A stretch of 64,000 bases of DNA, taken from NCBI GenBank assembly GCA_963921425.1, contig OY992839.1, forward strand, positions 3,288,501 to 3,352,500. The letters are read 5' to 3'. The notes below the pieces were generated by a model, which had not been told where the DNA came from, did not search any database, and saw only the letters and a program-made list of their open reading frames with translations. The stretch is from Dryas octopetala. Its lineage: Eukaryota > Streptophyta > Magnoliopsida > Rosales > Rosaceae. The position numbers were made by a program, and so were the translations under genes. Shown piece after piece: positions 37,687-47,157 of the stretch (position 1 is the first letter of the stretch; every line of letters starts with the position of its first letter).

Positions 37687-40452
37687 ATGTCTGACGGAGG
37701 TCCTATCCTCGACCAAGTCGACAACACCCCGCTGGTTGACAAGCGAGGTAAGAAGACTGCCGAATCTGATCAGGAGGAGTACATCCAGCGATTGGAGGCT
37801 CAGCTCCAACGAACCCAGGAACAGCTCGACCTCCAAAAAGGTGCAACACAGCTTTATGAGCGACTCCTCCGCGACAGGGAAGGACATACCACTCCCCGGA
37901 GTGGTGAGAGGAGGAACCCCCATGACAGGGACGAGCACACCACTCTCCGGAGTGGTGAGATGAGGGATCCCCCCCGAAGGGACCAAAATGTTCCCCGCCA
38001 GTTGGATGTAGGGCAAGGTAGCCATCCACCCCCAGGTTTCCAAAAGAGACTTATCCACCCGGTCAGCCGGGCTCGATCTGGCGAGCATCCTACCCGCTCT
38101 GAAGAGTTCCACATTTATCGGGACTGTCGTCATCTGCTCGACGACAACCGCTCTCGGCGAGAAGAGCAGCGGACGAACCGGGGCGAATCCAACCCGCGTC
38201 CCCAAGACTTGGAGGAGGAGCAGGGGCGAGCCAACCCACGCCCCCGAGACTTGGAGGAGGAACAGGCTCCCCGTCCCAAGCGACGACGGGGAGAAGAGCA
38301 GGTCCTCTCGGCTGGGCGCCGCGCAGAAAGTAACACTTACATAAGTGAACAAGTCGCTGACTCCGGTAACAGCGGCTCTCTTCCACCAGACCAGCTCCAG
38401 CAACTTCTCATGGACATCAGTGAGCGCCTGAAAAGGGTGGAAGGAGGAAGTCGGGGTGGGCACCCATCTTTAGAAACAAGGGAGCTACCTGGACCTTTCA
38501 CAGCTCGCATCCTGTCCACTCCTCCGGTTGGCGACGTCCGACCTCCCAAGATCACTCCATACACAGGGAAGGAAGACCCATATGACCACCTCATGAGTTT
38601 CAGATCCGCTCTGGAATCTAAAGGTGCTGATGATATTACGAAGTGTCGAATCTTCCCTTCCACCCTCACTGGCAGTGCAAGGGACTGGTTCTACCAACTT
38701 CCTCCGGGCTCGGTTGATTGTTTCAACGAGCTCCGAGAGCTCTTCCTAGGCCAGTATATCATCCAGACCGATAGAATCTACACCACGGATGACCTGACTC
38801 GAGTCCGACAGGGCAGCAGGGAATCCCTCCGGGAGTACATCACTCGATTTCAGCTAGAACGATCACGGTGTCGCGACTGTGATGAGAAGGTAGCCTTCGC
38901 TGCTTTCAAGGGTGGTCTCCTAGAGGGGGACTTTTTGTTTGAACTCAACCGCCGCAATCCGCGCACCTACAAAGAACTTATGCAAGAGGCCATTGCCTAT
39001 GCTACTGCGGAATTCAAAACATATGGGAAGAAGCCGCCCACCATGGATCGCCCAAGTACCGACCAGGCCATCATAGTGCCACCCCAGCCCAAGCCCTACT
39101 CAGGTAGCCAGCATGGGGGGTCCGGGAAAAAGTTCAGTAAATTCACCAAGAAGCAATTTGGTGATGGTAGAGGTGGAGGACAACGAAGGGAGGAAACCTA
39201 TCAGACATCCTACGCCTCCAGGTTCAAAGTCTATACAATTCTCAATGTTACCTATACAGAATTGTATCCTCAGATCAAGGACATCCTTCCCAAGCTCCCA
39301 CCCCGCCCACCACAAACACGGTACCGGGCCAACAAGAACTTCTTTTGCCTTTATCATAATGACCATGGCCATGACACCGAGGCATGCAGAGCCTTTAAAG
39401 AGGCAATAGAAACTTTGGTACAGGAAGGAAAATTGGATGGCTTTATAGACAAGGAGGCCACCGAGAAGGCCAAGGCCGAAGGACAACGACGGGGGCGGGT
39501 CAATACCATCTGTGGGGGCCCGACCCTCGCTGGCAACTCCAACAGGGCTAGGAAGGAATACGCCCGAAGTGCTCAGCAATGCTCCGGCGTTATGGCTGTA
39601 GACCTCCACCGTGGAAAAAAGACTCCTAAGCTCGGGTGGTCGCCCATTTCCTTTGCTGAGGAAGAAGAACGTGATTTGATCTTCCCACACGATGACCCCC
39701 TGGTCATTGAAGCCACCATAGCTAATTTTGATGTGGCTCGGATCCTTGTCGATTGTGGTAGCTCCGTCAACATCCTCTTCGCCTCCGACCCGAGCAGCTG
39801 CCCCCGAGCTGCACTCCTTCGCGCAGCAGCCCACCTGCGTCCGCCCCGAGCAGCTCACCTGCACTACGTCCGGCCCGCGCACTCGATCCGAGTCCACCCA
39901 ATCCGAGCCGCGACAGAGCACCCGAGCCCAGCAGCTGCACGCCTCCGCCCCGAGCTCGGCAGATCCGGCCACACACCACAGCGCCGACCCGACGAGCAGA
40001 CCACCTCGCCTCTTCTGAAGCCGACCCGCGCAGGAATCCTCCGACCCGAGCTCCTCCTTCGCCGACCCGTCCCTAGCTCTTCCGACCCGCGCAGGAATCC
40101 CCGACCCGAGCACTCCCTCGCGCCCCGAGTAGCTCCGATCCGGCCACTCCGCAAGCCCCGACCCGAGCACCTCTGCTCCGCCACCCACAACGGCTCCTAC
40201 CCGAGCAGGCCCCAGCCACTCCCACTTTCCGGCCCGAGCACTTCCCCTCACAAGATCCTACCCGAGCAGCCTTTTTTGCTCTATTTCAAAAACCCAGCCG
40301 CCCCTTGCAGTTCACGTGCCTCCAACACTATCTCACAACACTCTCTCTCTCCAAATGCCAATTTATTTCACCTTTCTCTCTCTTTCCCAAATAAATCTAC
40401 AGTACCCAATGTGAGATTTGGGGGTGGGTCTTTTATATCTGAGCTATACTGA
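37687..40452 (+). CDS. retrotransposon Gag with a truncated protease and Pro/Arg-rich tail
   Basis: One open frame of 921 codons from the ATG at 37687. Residues ~1-270 are charged and repeat-rich with coiled-coil character (YIQRLEAQLQRTQEQ). Residues ~270-480 are the retrotransposon gag domain (SARDWFYQLPPGSVDCFNEL, SRESLREYITRF). A Cys/His element (FCLYHNDHGHDTEAC) follows near residue 560. The protease signature begins (ILVDCGSSVNILF) near residue 690 and breaks off. The remaining ~220 residues are Pro/Arg/Ser-rich with recurring RPEL/RPEH phrases and no recognisable pol domain. The product could assemble particles in trans with enzymes from a related full-length element. Antisense frames over this region are composition artefacts. 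Confidence 0.85.
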   Translation: MSDGGPILDQVDNTPLVDKRGKKTAESDQEEYIQRLEAQLQRTQEQLDLQKGATQLYERLLRDREGHTTPRSGERRNPHDRDEHTTLRSGEMRDPPRRDQNVPRQLDVGQGSHPPPGFQKRLIHPVSRARSGEHPTRSEEFHIYRDCRHLLDDNRSRREEQRTNRGESNPRPQDLEEEQGRANPRPRDLEEEQAPRPKRRRGEEQVLSAGRRAESNTYISEQVADSGNSGSLPPDQLQQLLMDISERLKRVEGGSRGGHPSLETRELPGPFTARILSTPPVGDVRPPKITPYTGKEDPYDHLMSFRSALESKGADDITKCRIFPSTLTGSARDWFYQLPPGSVDCFNELRELFLGQYIIQTDRIYTTDDLTRVRQGSRESLREYITRFQLERSRCRDCDEKVAFAAFKGGLLEGDFLFELNRRNPRTYKELMQEAIAYATAEFKTYGKKPPTMDRPSTDQAIIVPPQPKPYSGSQHGGSGKKFSKFTKKQFGDGRGGGQRREETYQTSYASRFKVYTILNVTYTELYPQIKDILPKLPPRPPQTRYRANKNFFCLYHNDHGHDTEACRAFKEAIETLVQEGKLDGFIDKEATEKAKAEGQRRGRVNTICGGPTLAGNSNRARKEYARSAQQCSGVMAVDLHRGKKTPKLGWSPISFAEEEERDLIFPHDDPLVIEATIANFDVARILVDCGSSVNILFASDPSSCPRAALLRAAAHLRPPRAAHLHYVRPAHSIRVHPIRAATEHPSPAAARLRPELGRSGHTPQRRPDEQTTSPLLKPTRAGILRPELLLRRPVPSSSDPRRNPRPEHSLAPRVAPIRPLRKPRPEHLCSATHNGSYPSRPQPLPLSGPSTSPHKILPEQPFLLYFKNPAAPCSSRASNTISQHSLSPNANLFHLSLSFPNKSTVPNVRFGGGSFISELY

Positions 40453-40505
40453 TCAGTTCCAAAATCCTGTTTACAGAAGGCAACATTCCACCATTAGAAT
40501 TGGGC

Positions 40506-40628
40506 GAGGTCTACTGGGATTACATCCAGTGTCTACTGCTCGGACTACAGGGCGATCAAAAAAAAAAAAAAAAAAAAAAAAATGATACAGGGTCTACTGC
40601 TCGGAATACAGGGTGATCAGAAATTCAA

Positions 40629-40655
<27 letters not shown>
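40506..40655 (+). repeat. direct repeat with poly(A) tracts inside the LTR element
   Basis: The phrase gtctactgctcgga-tacagggcgatca occurs near 40529 and 40591, each followed by a run of about 21-23 A residues. It lies between the end of the gag frame and the right LTR. Confidence 0.75.
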
Positions 40656-40662
<7 letters not shown>

Positions 40663-40835
40663 AAATAAAGTGTCATCTGAACCCCCAAGCTTTCCTGCAG
40701 TACAGCTTTTCTTGCTAAGGAACTTGGGGGACTTCTAAACAGTAGCTTAAGCAGGAACAAGTGTGTGGTTACTTGTCGTTCTGCTCGGACTCTTTTGTGT
40801 ACAAAGTTCCCAACCAAGAAGTATCTTTTGCTCGG

Positions 40836-40851
40836 AAACTTGGGGGACTTC
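40836..40851 (+). other. polypurine tract
   Basis: The purine-rich string gaaacttgggggactt ends immediately before the right LTR, the expected plus-strand primer site. A second copy, ggaacttgggggactt, lies at about 40720. Confidence 0.6.
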
Positions 40852-41487
40852 TGTTCGTATGACTAATCATCTCGGCATAACGACAAGTCACACAAGGCCC
40901 AACACCATGCTGTTTGGGCCTAGACCCAAAAGACTAAGCCCTTCCTGGGCTCCTAGCCCATGATCCACTAGGCTCCGGCCTCATGGGCCCCGGCCCCCTG
41001 GGCCCCGGCCCCTTAGGCTCCGGCCTCCCAAGCTCAAGCCTCCCGGGCCCCCGGCCCGTGTCAACTAACTCGGATCCTCGAGACCGGTGCCACGTGGCGC
41101 CCCTACAGTGCAAGTCACCACAAAGGACACGTGTCGTCACCGGATTGGTTGACACTCTTCCAAAGGTACTATAAAAGAGGTACCTTCTTGTCACAAAAGG
41201 ACAACTGAAATCATTATTATACTATTCACTCACTCTGCTCTCAGATCTCTCTGAACACTGACTTGAGCGTCGGAGGACCTTTGGCCGGCACCACACCGGT
41301 GTCCTACCCGCTCACTTTTGTGTATCTGTGCAGGGTGCTCCGAATACCATTCTATCTCGTTACTCACCAGTCGGACCCAGCTACCCGTTCCTGCCCCACT
41401 TCGACGTGTCCTCCGCTCAGTGGTGGGTCAACGGGCCTACGTGGTTCGACTCGACGTTGACTGCTCTACCATTTTTGGGCATCAACA
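40852..41487 (+). repeat. right LTR
   Basis: A 636-bp repeat of the left LTR. The only difference I found is a 15-bp tandem gain (tcatgggccccggcc) near 40981, so the insertion is evolutionarily recent. Confidence 0.95.
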
Positions 41488-41735
41488 AGCACAAAATATA
41501 AATTAGCTTTCAGAATCAAATAAAATTGAGTATTAACTAATAATAGGACAGGAGAGAGAAATTAGAAAAATAACTTACAAATAAGGGCACCCATTGGACT
41601 GTTCATAACCTCATTGGGAAGCTGTGGAATATAATCGGGAATGGTTGCTCCCACCAAAAATTGAACAACCTCATTGCTAAAATTATTGCAATTGTGGTTG
41701 AGCAGACTATAAGTTTCAGCAGTATACTGGGGACT

Positions 41736-42853
41736 AATAAGTTAGGTGAAGGTGAACAAGAACATGTTATCCTATCAATTAATTGACTTTTTATTTTATA
41801 AAAACAAAAAAGCAAAAAATACTTATTGCATTTAACCTTTGAATTTAAAGCAATAAATCAATAGGCTATTAATGCCCAAAACACATTGTAAACACCATCT
41901 ACTTATGGCCCATGGGCTCATGGACTTTTTAATTTGCCTTTATCCCAGCCCATTACAAATAACGAAGTTGACGAAGTTGACCGGGTTGAGCCTCACTAAT
42001 CACTATAGTGAATGAAGAAGAAGTTTACAGCCCCCACCCGACACCACCCACACCGCCGCTGGCCACGTGGCCAGACCACCCTCTCTCTGCGGTCCGGTGC
42101 AAGGGGAGGCCGGCCTCCAGAAAGATAAAGCTGACAGCCTCAAGGTTCAGATCGCTTGTTCACTCTTTTTTTCTGATTCACCGCTCTTCTCCTGATTTTT
42201 GTGCTGCTTCTGAAAGCTTATTTCTTTTCTAATATATCTTAATATTCTCTTTAATTACTTTTTGTTTCTTAATTGTCCAATTAAAGGGAATTGATTAACT
42301 GGGTTTTAAGTTTTAATTTCAAGAGAGGAATTTGTGATTACGATCTGGGTTTTTGTATAAACTTTGCATGTGGGTTTAGGTGTTTGGGTTCTCAGATAAT
42401 AGTTAAGAAATTTTATTACCAATAAACGTCTGACGGCAAAATAAAAACATTAAAAAAAAAAAAAAGGAAAAGGAAGCAAACGGGAAACCTTGTAATCGAA
42501 GTAAATAAACCAAGAATGGAATTCCTAATACTAGTTGGAGTAGGATAATTGGACCAACTTGTTTTATATAATAATGAATGTAAAGCATCCTCGTATTGAA
42601 TATTGAACATCGTCAGCCGCCCGCTAGTTAGTTTCTTTTTGATCGATCATCAAGTGTAATATTAGTGCCCTATTCTGTAAGCAAATTAGAGCTTTTACTG
42701 ACAGCGCAATAACATAAACAATTTCTAACACCTATTATGCTCTTATTTCCTAACATGGACTCTTTAACATATGCTCTTATTCATTTGAGCAGATTTGTTC
42801 TTCTTGCTTCTAACATCTTGGCCACCATTATACATCTCCTTCCTTCTAACATA
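41736..42853. other. junction of duplicated fragments, no intact gene
   Basis: After the PPPDE homology ends at 41735 there is ~390 bp of unmatched DNA. 42130-42285 is repeated at 49795-49935. 42280-42660 is a copy of 32440-32820 (EamA 3' flank to F-box promoter), ending exactly at gtgtaatatt. The 61-70 codon frames here are chance. Confidence 0.75.
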
Positions 42854-43650
42854 TTAATTATGCTCAGTCCTTCTGCAGTGGCTGCGATCGCATCCTTCAC
42901 CCCAAAGACAGTCCATGCCTCTACTGAGGAACCAGCAGAGGGGTTGTGGTTGGGAAGAACCATGAATGTGGCTGTCATTGCATTCTGCACCGAAGGGGCA
43001 CTCAATTCCTTTAGAGAAGGATTCACAGGTTGTTGGAGAAGTATGAGGGGGTCGTAACTCCTGAGAGTCATGGGCAAACATACAGCGTCCTCCATATCCG
43101 CATGTACGTACCCTCCTTCATCCAGTTTATGGAAAGCTTTGTCTTATATTTTTTCTCAACAGTAGCATGAGCATGATAACTCTGCACCTGCATCAGCATT
43201 ATTGTGAATAAATGCTAAAAAGAATTGTAAAGACTTCAAACTCTCAAAAATTTTATAAATCTTTTATAAACCTGGTTCTGGAGTGGGCGTGGCTGAAATG
43301 CATCTTGGTGGATGGCTGATGGTTCCTTCTTAGTCTGCTTAGCCTGAATTACATTATTACTGTTAATATTGCAGTAGCTAGAGTCTAGAGAGAATTTCAG
43401 AGAAGAAATATTGGCACCTTGTTCAGTGCTCTGAGAATAGAGCATTCCATCTCTAGTTCAAAACGGAGTGCAAGAGCCTCATTATTTTCATTGAGCAGTG
43501 CCTCGATAGATTCCAGCTGCTTTTTGAACTCTTTTGTCAATATCTGCAAATGAAAGCAGTTAGTTTAAGAAGAAAAAAAAAACTAAAAGAAAAAATATAC
43601 AATGTAATTACCTCATAAATGTTGGAACCAGTTAGTTCGTTGGAGTCCAT
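42854..43650 (-). pseudogene. CCCH zinc-finger gene, frameshifted copy 1 (palindrome left arm)
   Basis: Exons on the minus strand are 43650-43612, 43543-43418, 43343-43272 and 43187-42854. They encode an N-terminus MDSNELTGSNIYE, a coiled-coil-like stretch (KEFKKQLESIEALLNENNEA), a linker, then three CCCH fingers. The second and third fingers are well formed with C-x8-C-x5-C-x3-H spacing: CESFSKGIECPFGAECNDSH and CWFLSRGMDCLWGEGCDRSH. The first is damaged: its leading Cys is Ser (KTKLSINW), and a 4-bp duplication (gtac) at about 43103-43110 shifts the frame before GYGGRCMFAHDSQELR. Plant tandem-CCCH proteins bind RNA. The frameshift makes this copy a probable pseudogene; sequencing error cannot be excluded. 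Confidence 0.75.
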
Positions 43651-46113
43651 CTTGTAGGAAACAGAGTGTTGAGTCTAAGATTCTATTATATTGATCAAAA
43701 AATACAAAAGAAACAACAATAAAAACCTAATTCGCAAATGGTCACCAAATTTCAGAATTTAGAGATTCACGAAACTAAAGAGTTATTACAGAGAGCAAGT
43801 GAAAAATAAAATAGATGAATTAGATTACAGATATGCTCAAATTAAAATTCAGGAGATAAAGTGCGATCAAAAGCAAGAAGAACAAATCAAAAGGATAAAG
43901 ATACAGTCATTCAAACTCTCAGAGATTGAACATGCAAAAGATTAGATTAAAAGCACAGAAATTCAAAGATTGAACTCACTTGATCAAAGATTCTTTGCAA
44001 CCTGCAGTGTTGTGCTTTCTAGTTAGACGTTCAAGGGCATATGAGATAGCTACCTTGGGGGTTTAAATAGCTAAGTTGATGTGCATTTGGAGTGAGACAA
44101 AGTGTGCTTTGCTACCTGAATTAGACGTTCTAAGGCAATGACGCCTCAATCAAGATAAAAAAGACAGAGACAGAGCAATCGACAATTTCTGCAGCAGTAA
44201 AAATGGTGTGAGTCCTTTTGGGAATACTTTATTAGTTTCAAAATCTCAAATGGTGTGAGAAATTTCTAGAAATTATACGGTTATACCTATAAACACTATC
44301 AAATATGAATTATGATATAGAGGTTGGTGGCCGTACAGCCCAACACAAAATGTCTGTCGGACAGAAATTAAGAGAATATTTGTTGAGATGGCATTTTGAT
44401 TGCAAGAGCAACTTCTTGTGTCCAGGCCAAAAGGCATATTCAATTAAATTTAGACAACTCCAAACACAAATTCTATTAAAAATCAATAAACAAACACATA
44501 AATCTTAGAAGGAAAAGTTTTCACTTTACTGTATATTGGAGGGTCTCCGATGTCCCTTAGGTTCACGTTCATGGTCAAAAGCTGATCAATTCAATTGAGT
44601 TTTTCTTCAGTTACAGACGGGCGAATGGCCCAAAAGTGAGTCTCTTTTTTTTTTTTGAGGGCCCGTTTGTAATAAAAAAAAAACTCACTTTTGGGTCATT
44701 CGCCCCGTCTGTAACTGAAAAAAAACTCACTTGAATTGATCAGCTTTTGACCATGAACGTGAACCTAAGGGACATCGGAGACCCTCCAATATACTGTAAA
44801 GTGAACACTTTTCCTTCTAAGATTTATATGTTTATTTATTGATTTTGAATAGAATTTGTGTGTGGAGTTGTCTAAATTTAATTGAATATGCCTTTTGGCT
44901 TGGACACAATAAGTGCTCTTGCAGTCAAAATGCCATCTCAGCAAATATTCTCTTAATTTATGTCCGGCAGACATTTTGTGTTGGGTCGTACAGCCACCAG
45001 CCTCTATCTCTTAATTCATATTTAATTGTGTTCATAAGTATAACCGTATAATTTCTAGAAATTTCTCACACCATTTGAGATTTTGAAACTAATAAAGTAC
45101 TCACACCATTTTTACTGCTGCAGAAATTGTCGACTGCTCTGTCTCTGTCTTTTTTATCTTAGACTAAAGCGTCATTGCCTTAGAACGTCTAATTCAAGTA
45201 GCAAAGCACACTATGTCTCACTCCAAATGCACAGAAACTTAGCTATTTAAACCCCCCAAAGCTTGCTATCTCATATGCCCTTGAACATCTAGCTAGAAAG
45301 CACAACACTGCAGGTTGCAAAGAATCTTTGATCGAGTGAGTTCAATCTTTGAATTTTTGTGCTTTTAATCTAATCTCTGAGAGTTTGAATGGCTGTATCT
45401 TTATCCTTTTGATCGCACTTTATTTCCTGAATTGTAATTTGAGCGTATAATCTAATTCATCTATTTTATTTTTCGCTCGCTCTCTGTAATAACTCTTTAA
45501 TTTTGTGAATCTCTGAATTTGGTGACCGTTTGCGAATTAGGTTTTGATTGTAGTTTCTTTTCTGTTTTTTGATCAATATAATAGAATTATAGACTCAACA
45601 CTTTGTTTCCTACAAGATGGACTCCAACGAACTAACTGGTTCTGACATTTATGAGGTAGTTACATTGTATATTTTTCCTCTAGTTTTTTTTTTTCTTTCT
45701 TCTTAAACTAACTGCTTTCATTTGCAGATGTTGGCAAAAGAGTTCAAAAAGCAGCTGGAATCTATCGAGACACTAAATAATGAGGCTCTTGCACTTCGTT
45801 TTGAACTAGAGATGGAACGATCTGTTCTCGGAGCACTAAACAAGGTGCCAACATTTCTTCTCTGAAATTCTCTCTAGACTCTAGCTACTGCAATATTAAC
45901 AATAATAATGTAATTTAGGCTAAGGAGGAGCCATCCACCAAGATGCATTTCAGCCACGCCCACTCCAGAACCAGATTTATAAAAAATTTAGCAGTTTGAA
46001 GTCTTTACAATTCTTTTTAGCATTTATTCTCAATAATGCAGGTGCAGAGTTATCATGCTCATGCTACTGTTGAGAAAAAAAACAAGACAAAGCTTTGCAT
46101 AAACTTGGTGAAG
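43112..46113. repeat. ~3 kb palindrome (inverted repeat, ~1.45-1.5 kb arms)
   Basis: Arms at 43112-44643 and 44683-46113 are reverse complements at about 90-93% by eye, with a ~39-bp loop of T-rich and A-rich sequence (44644-44682). The axis is near 44663. Matching landmarks include gtttcctacaagatggact at 45605 and its complement at ~43644, and acgttcatggtcaaaagct near 44565 against its complement at 44740. Each arm carries the first three exons and part of exon 4 of a CCCH gene plus ~1 kb of upstream DNA, arranged head to head. Confidence 0.93.
45617..46113 (+). pseudogene. CCCH zinc-finger gene fragment, copy 2 (palindrome right arm)
   Basis: Exons 1 and 2 are intact (45617-45655 and 45728-45844; MDSNELTGSDIYE, then MLAKEFKKQLESIETLNNEA). 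Exon 3 from 45919 has a short deletion relative to copy 1 that shifts the frame, and its splice donor GT has become AT at about 45973. Exon 4 keeps KTKLCINL, preserving the first finger Cys lost in copy 1, but homology ends at the arm boundary before any complete finger. The copy cannot encode a zinc-finger protein. Confidence 0.8.
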
Positions 46114-46690
46114 GGCTGAAACAAAAAATCTATCCTATCGTAGGGGATGTCAGATGTGAAAATCACCATGGATTCAGAGGTTGGTTGATTTCGCGGAGAG
46201 AGAGGTTTCAGATTTCTTTTCTTTTCTGGTTCTACAGTTGGATTTTGGATTTTTTAACCGGTCGTGAAGTCCACACGTAAAACGTTAGGCAAGGAAATTG
46301 GTGGCGGGTACACATCAGCCCAGTTGGTTAGGCCCATATGAACATTTATCTACTGGTTTCTAACCTTCTACGAAGTCCTGTCAAGCCCAAATCCAAACCC
46401 AACCAGTTTCAACATAAATAAAAATAAATAAGAAAAGCTCCTTATAAATAAATTGATCACACAATCATGTGATGTTATAATCACACCAAAATTTTCCATG
46501 TGGTAAGGAGTGAGAAATAATAGGCCATGAGTTCGATTTTGAGCCCATCCAAGTATCCAACATGCCAAAGAAAAAACAATGAGGATTATTTTGAGGAAGT
46601 GGTGTAGAGTAATTTTTTGGGTGCCAAAAAATCTCAATATGAAATCGTATATGGGATATATGTTAGAAATATAGGGAAGGTTCATGCAAT
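46114..46690. other. inverted fragment of the EamA-gene promoter plus unmatched DNA
   Basis: 46255-46480 is the reverse complement of the EamA promoter region 28795-29370, lacking the MITE at 28857-29205. Landmarks are ctactggtttctaaccttct and the string accggtcgtgaagtccac. The rest shows no gene. Confidence 0.75.
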
Positions 46691-47157
46691 GTTAGAAAAT
46701 GAATATATCCATCAGGACCATCACAAGCTGGTCATGGTGATGAAGATGGAAGAGCAGAAGCTGGTAATGGTGATGGTCCTGATGGATATATTCATTTTCT
46801 TGACTTGGAAGACATGCAATCTGGCACTTCATATGCGAGGACAAGTCTTTTTAGAGTATTCAAGGTTGACCTGGAGACTGGCAGCTATTGTTAATTAGGG
46901 TACCAGCTATTGGTGACTAGCTATTGTTTTTGGCACATTGTGGTTCCTTCTCCCTTCCAACAAGTGATTTCAAAGAGTTACAAAGAAATTGCATTTTCTT
47001 TGCAAAAAATAGATCTTTGGGTTTCCGTTCGTTAGAGTCATTTAACTCTCGTGAGGTTGGTGTATTCTATCTTGATACCGGAAGAATTGAGCATTCCTTT
47101 CCAAGTTCTATTTTGTCACTAAGGTCTAAACTCACTTGGTTCTCTCCAACTTTATAG
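46691..47157 (+). pseudogene. degenerate copy of the F-box gene 3' end
   Basis: This repeats about 34700-35192, from the acidic stretch to the stop (same C-terminus, LRSKLTWFSPTL). Small insertions/deletions near 46730-46760 and at 46890 (gctattgttaattag for gctttctaattag) break the frame. There is no F-box, start codon or promoter. Confidence 0.85.

Larger units (their letters stand above)
36930..41487 (+). mobile_element. gag-only (TR-GAG-like) Ty3/Gypsy-type LTR retrotransposon
   Basis: A complete 4558-bp element. LTRs lie at 36930-37550 (621 bp) and 40852-41487 (636 bp), starting TG and ending CA. The 5-bp target duplication AGCAC flanks it (36925-36929 and 41488-41492), and the duplicate block at ~51399 has the uninterrupted site. 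A primer-binding-site-like TGGCGCCGTCTGTGGG starts at 37554, 3 bp after the left LTR. A polypurine tract, aacttgggggactt, abuts the right LTR. Internally there is one long frame with a gag domain and the first part of an aspartic-protease site. Reverse transcriptase, RNase H and integrase are absent, so it is non-autonomous. It lies in an intron of the truncated PPPDE copy. Confidence 0.95.
36313..41735 (-). pseudogene. truncated 3' copy of the PPPDE-protease gene, split by an LTR element
   Basis: 36313-36713 repeats the last exon of the complete gene at 50781-52176 and encodes the same 132-residue C-terminus (PMLQNLEATLK...). 41579-41735 repeats the 3' part of its third exon, including the catalytic-Cys motif NHNCNNF. 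The homology then stops abruptly inside the exon, so the start codon, exon 2 and the catalytic His are missing. The intron between the two pieces holds the LTR retrotransposon at 36930-41487. No functional protease can be made from this copy. Confidence 0.88.

Noticed and set aside
39100..40251. 383-codon antisense frame within the LTR retrotransposon (also 37672-38463 minus)
   Set aside because: They lie opposite the Gag frame in GC-rich DNA; no domain is recognisable and stop codons are depleted by composition.
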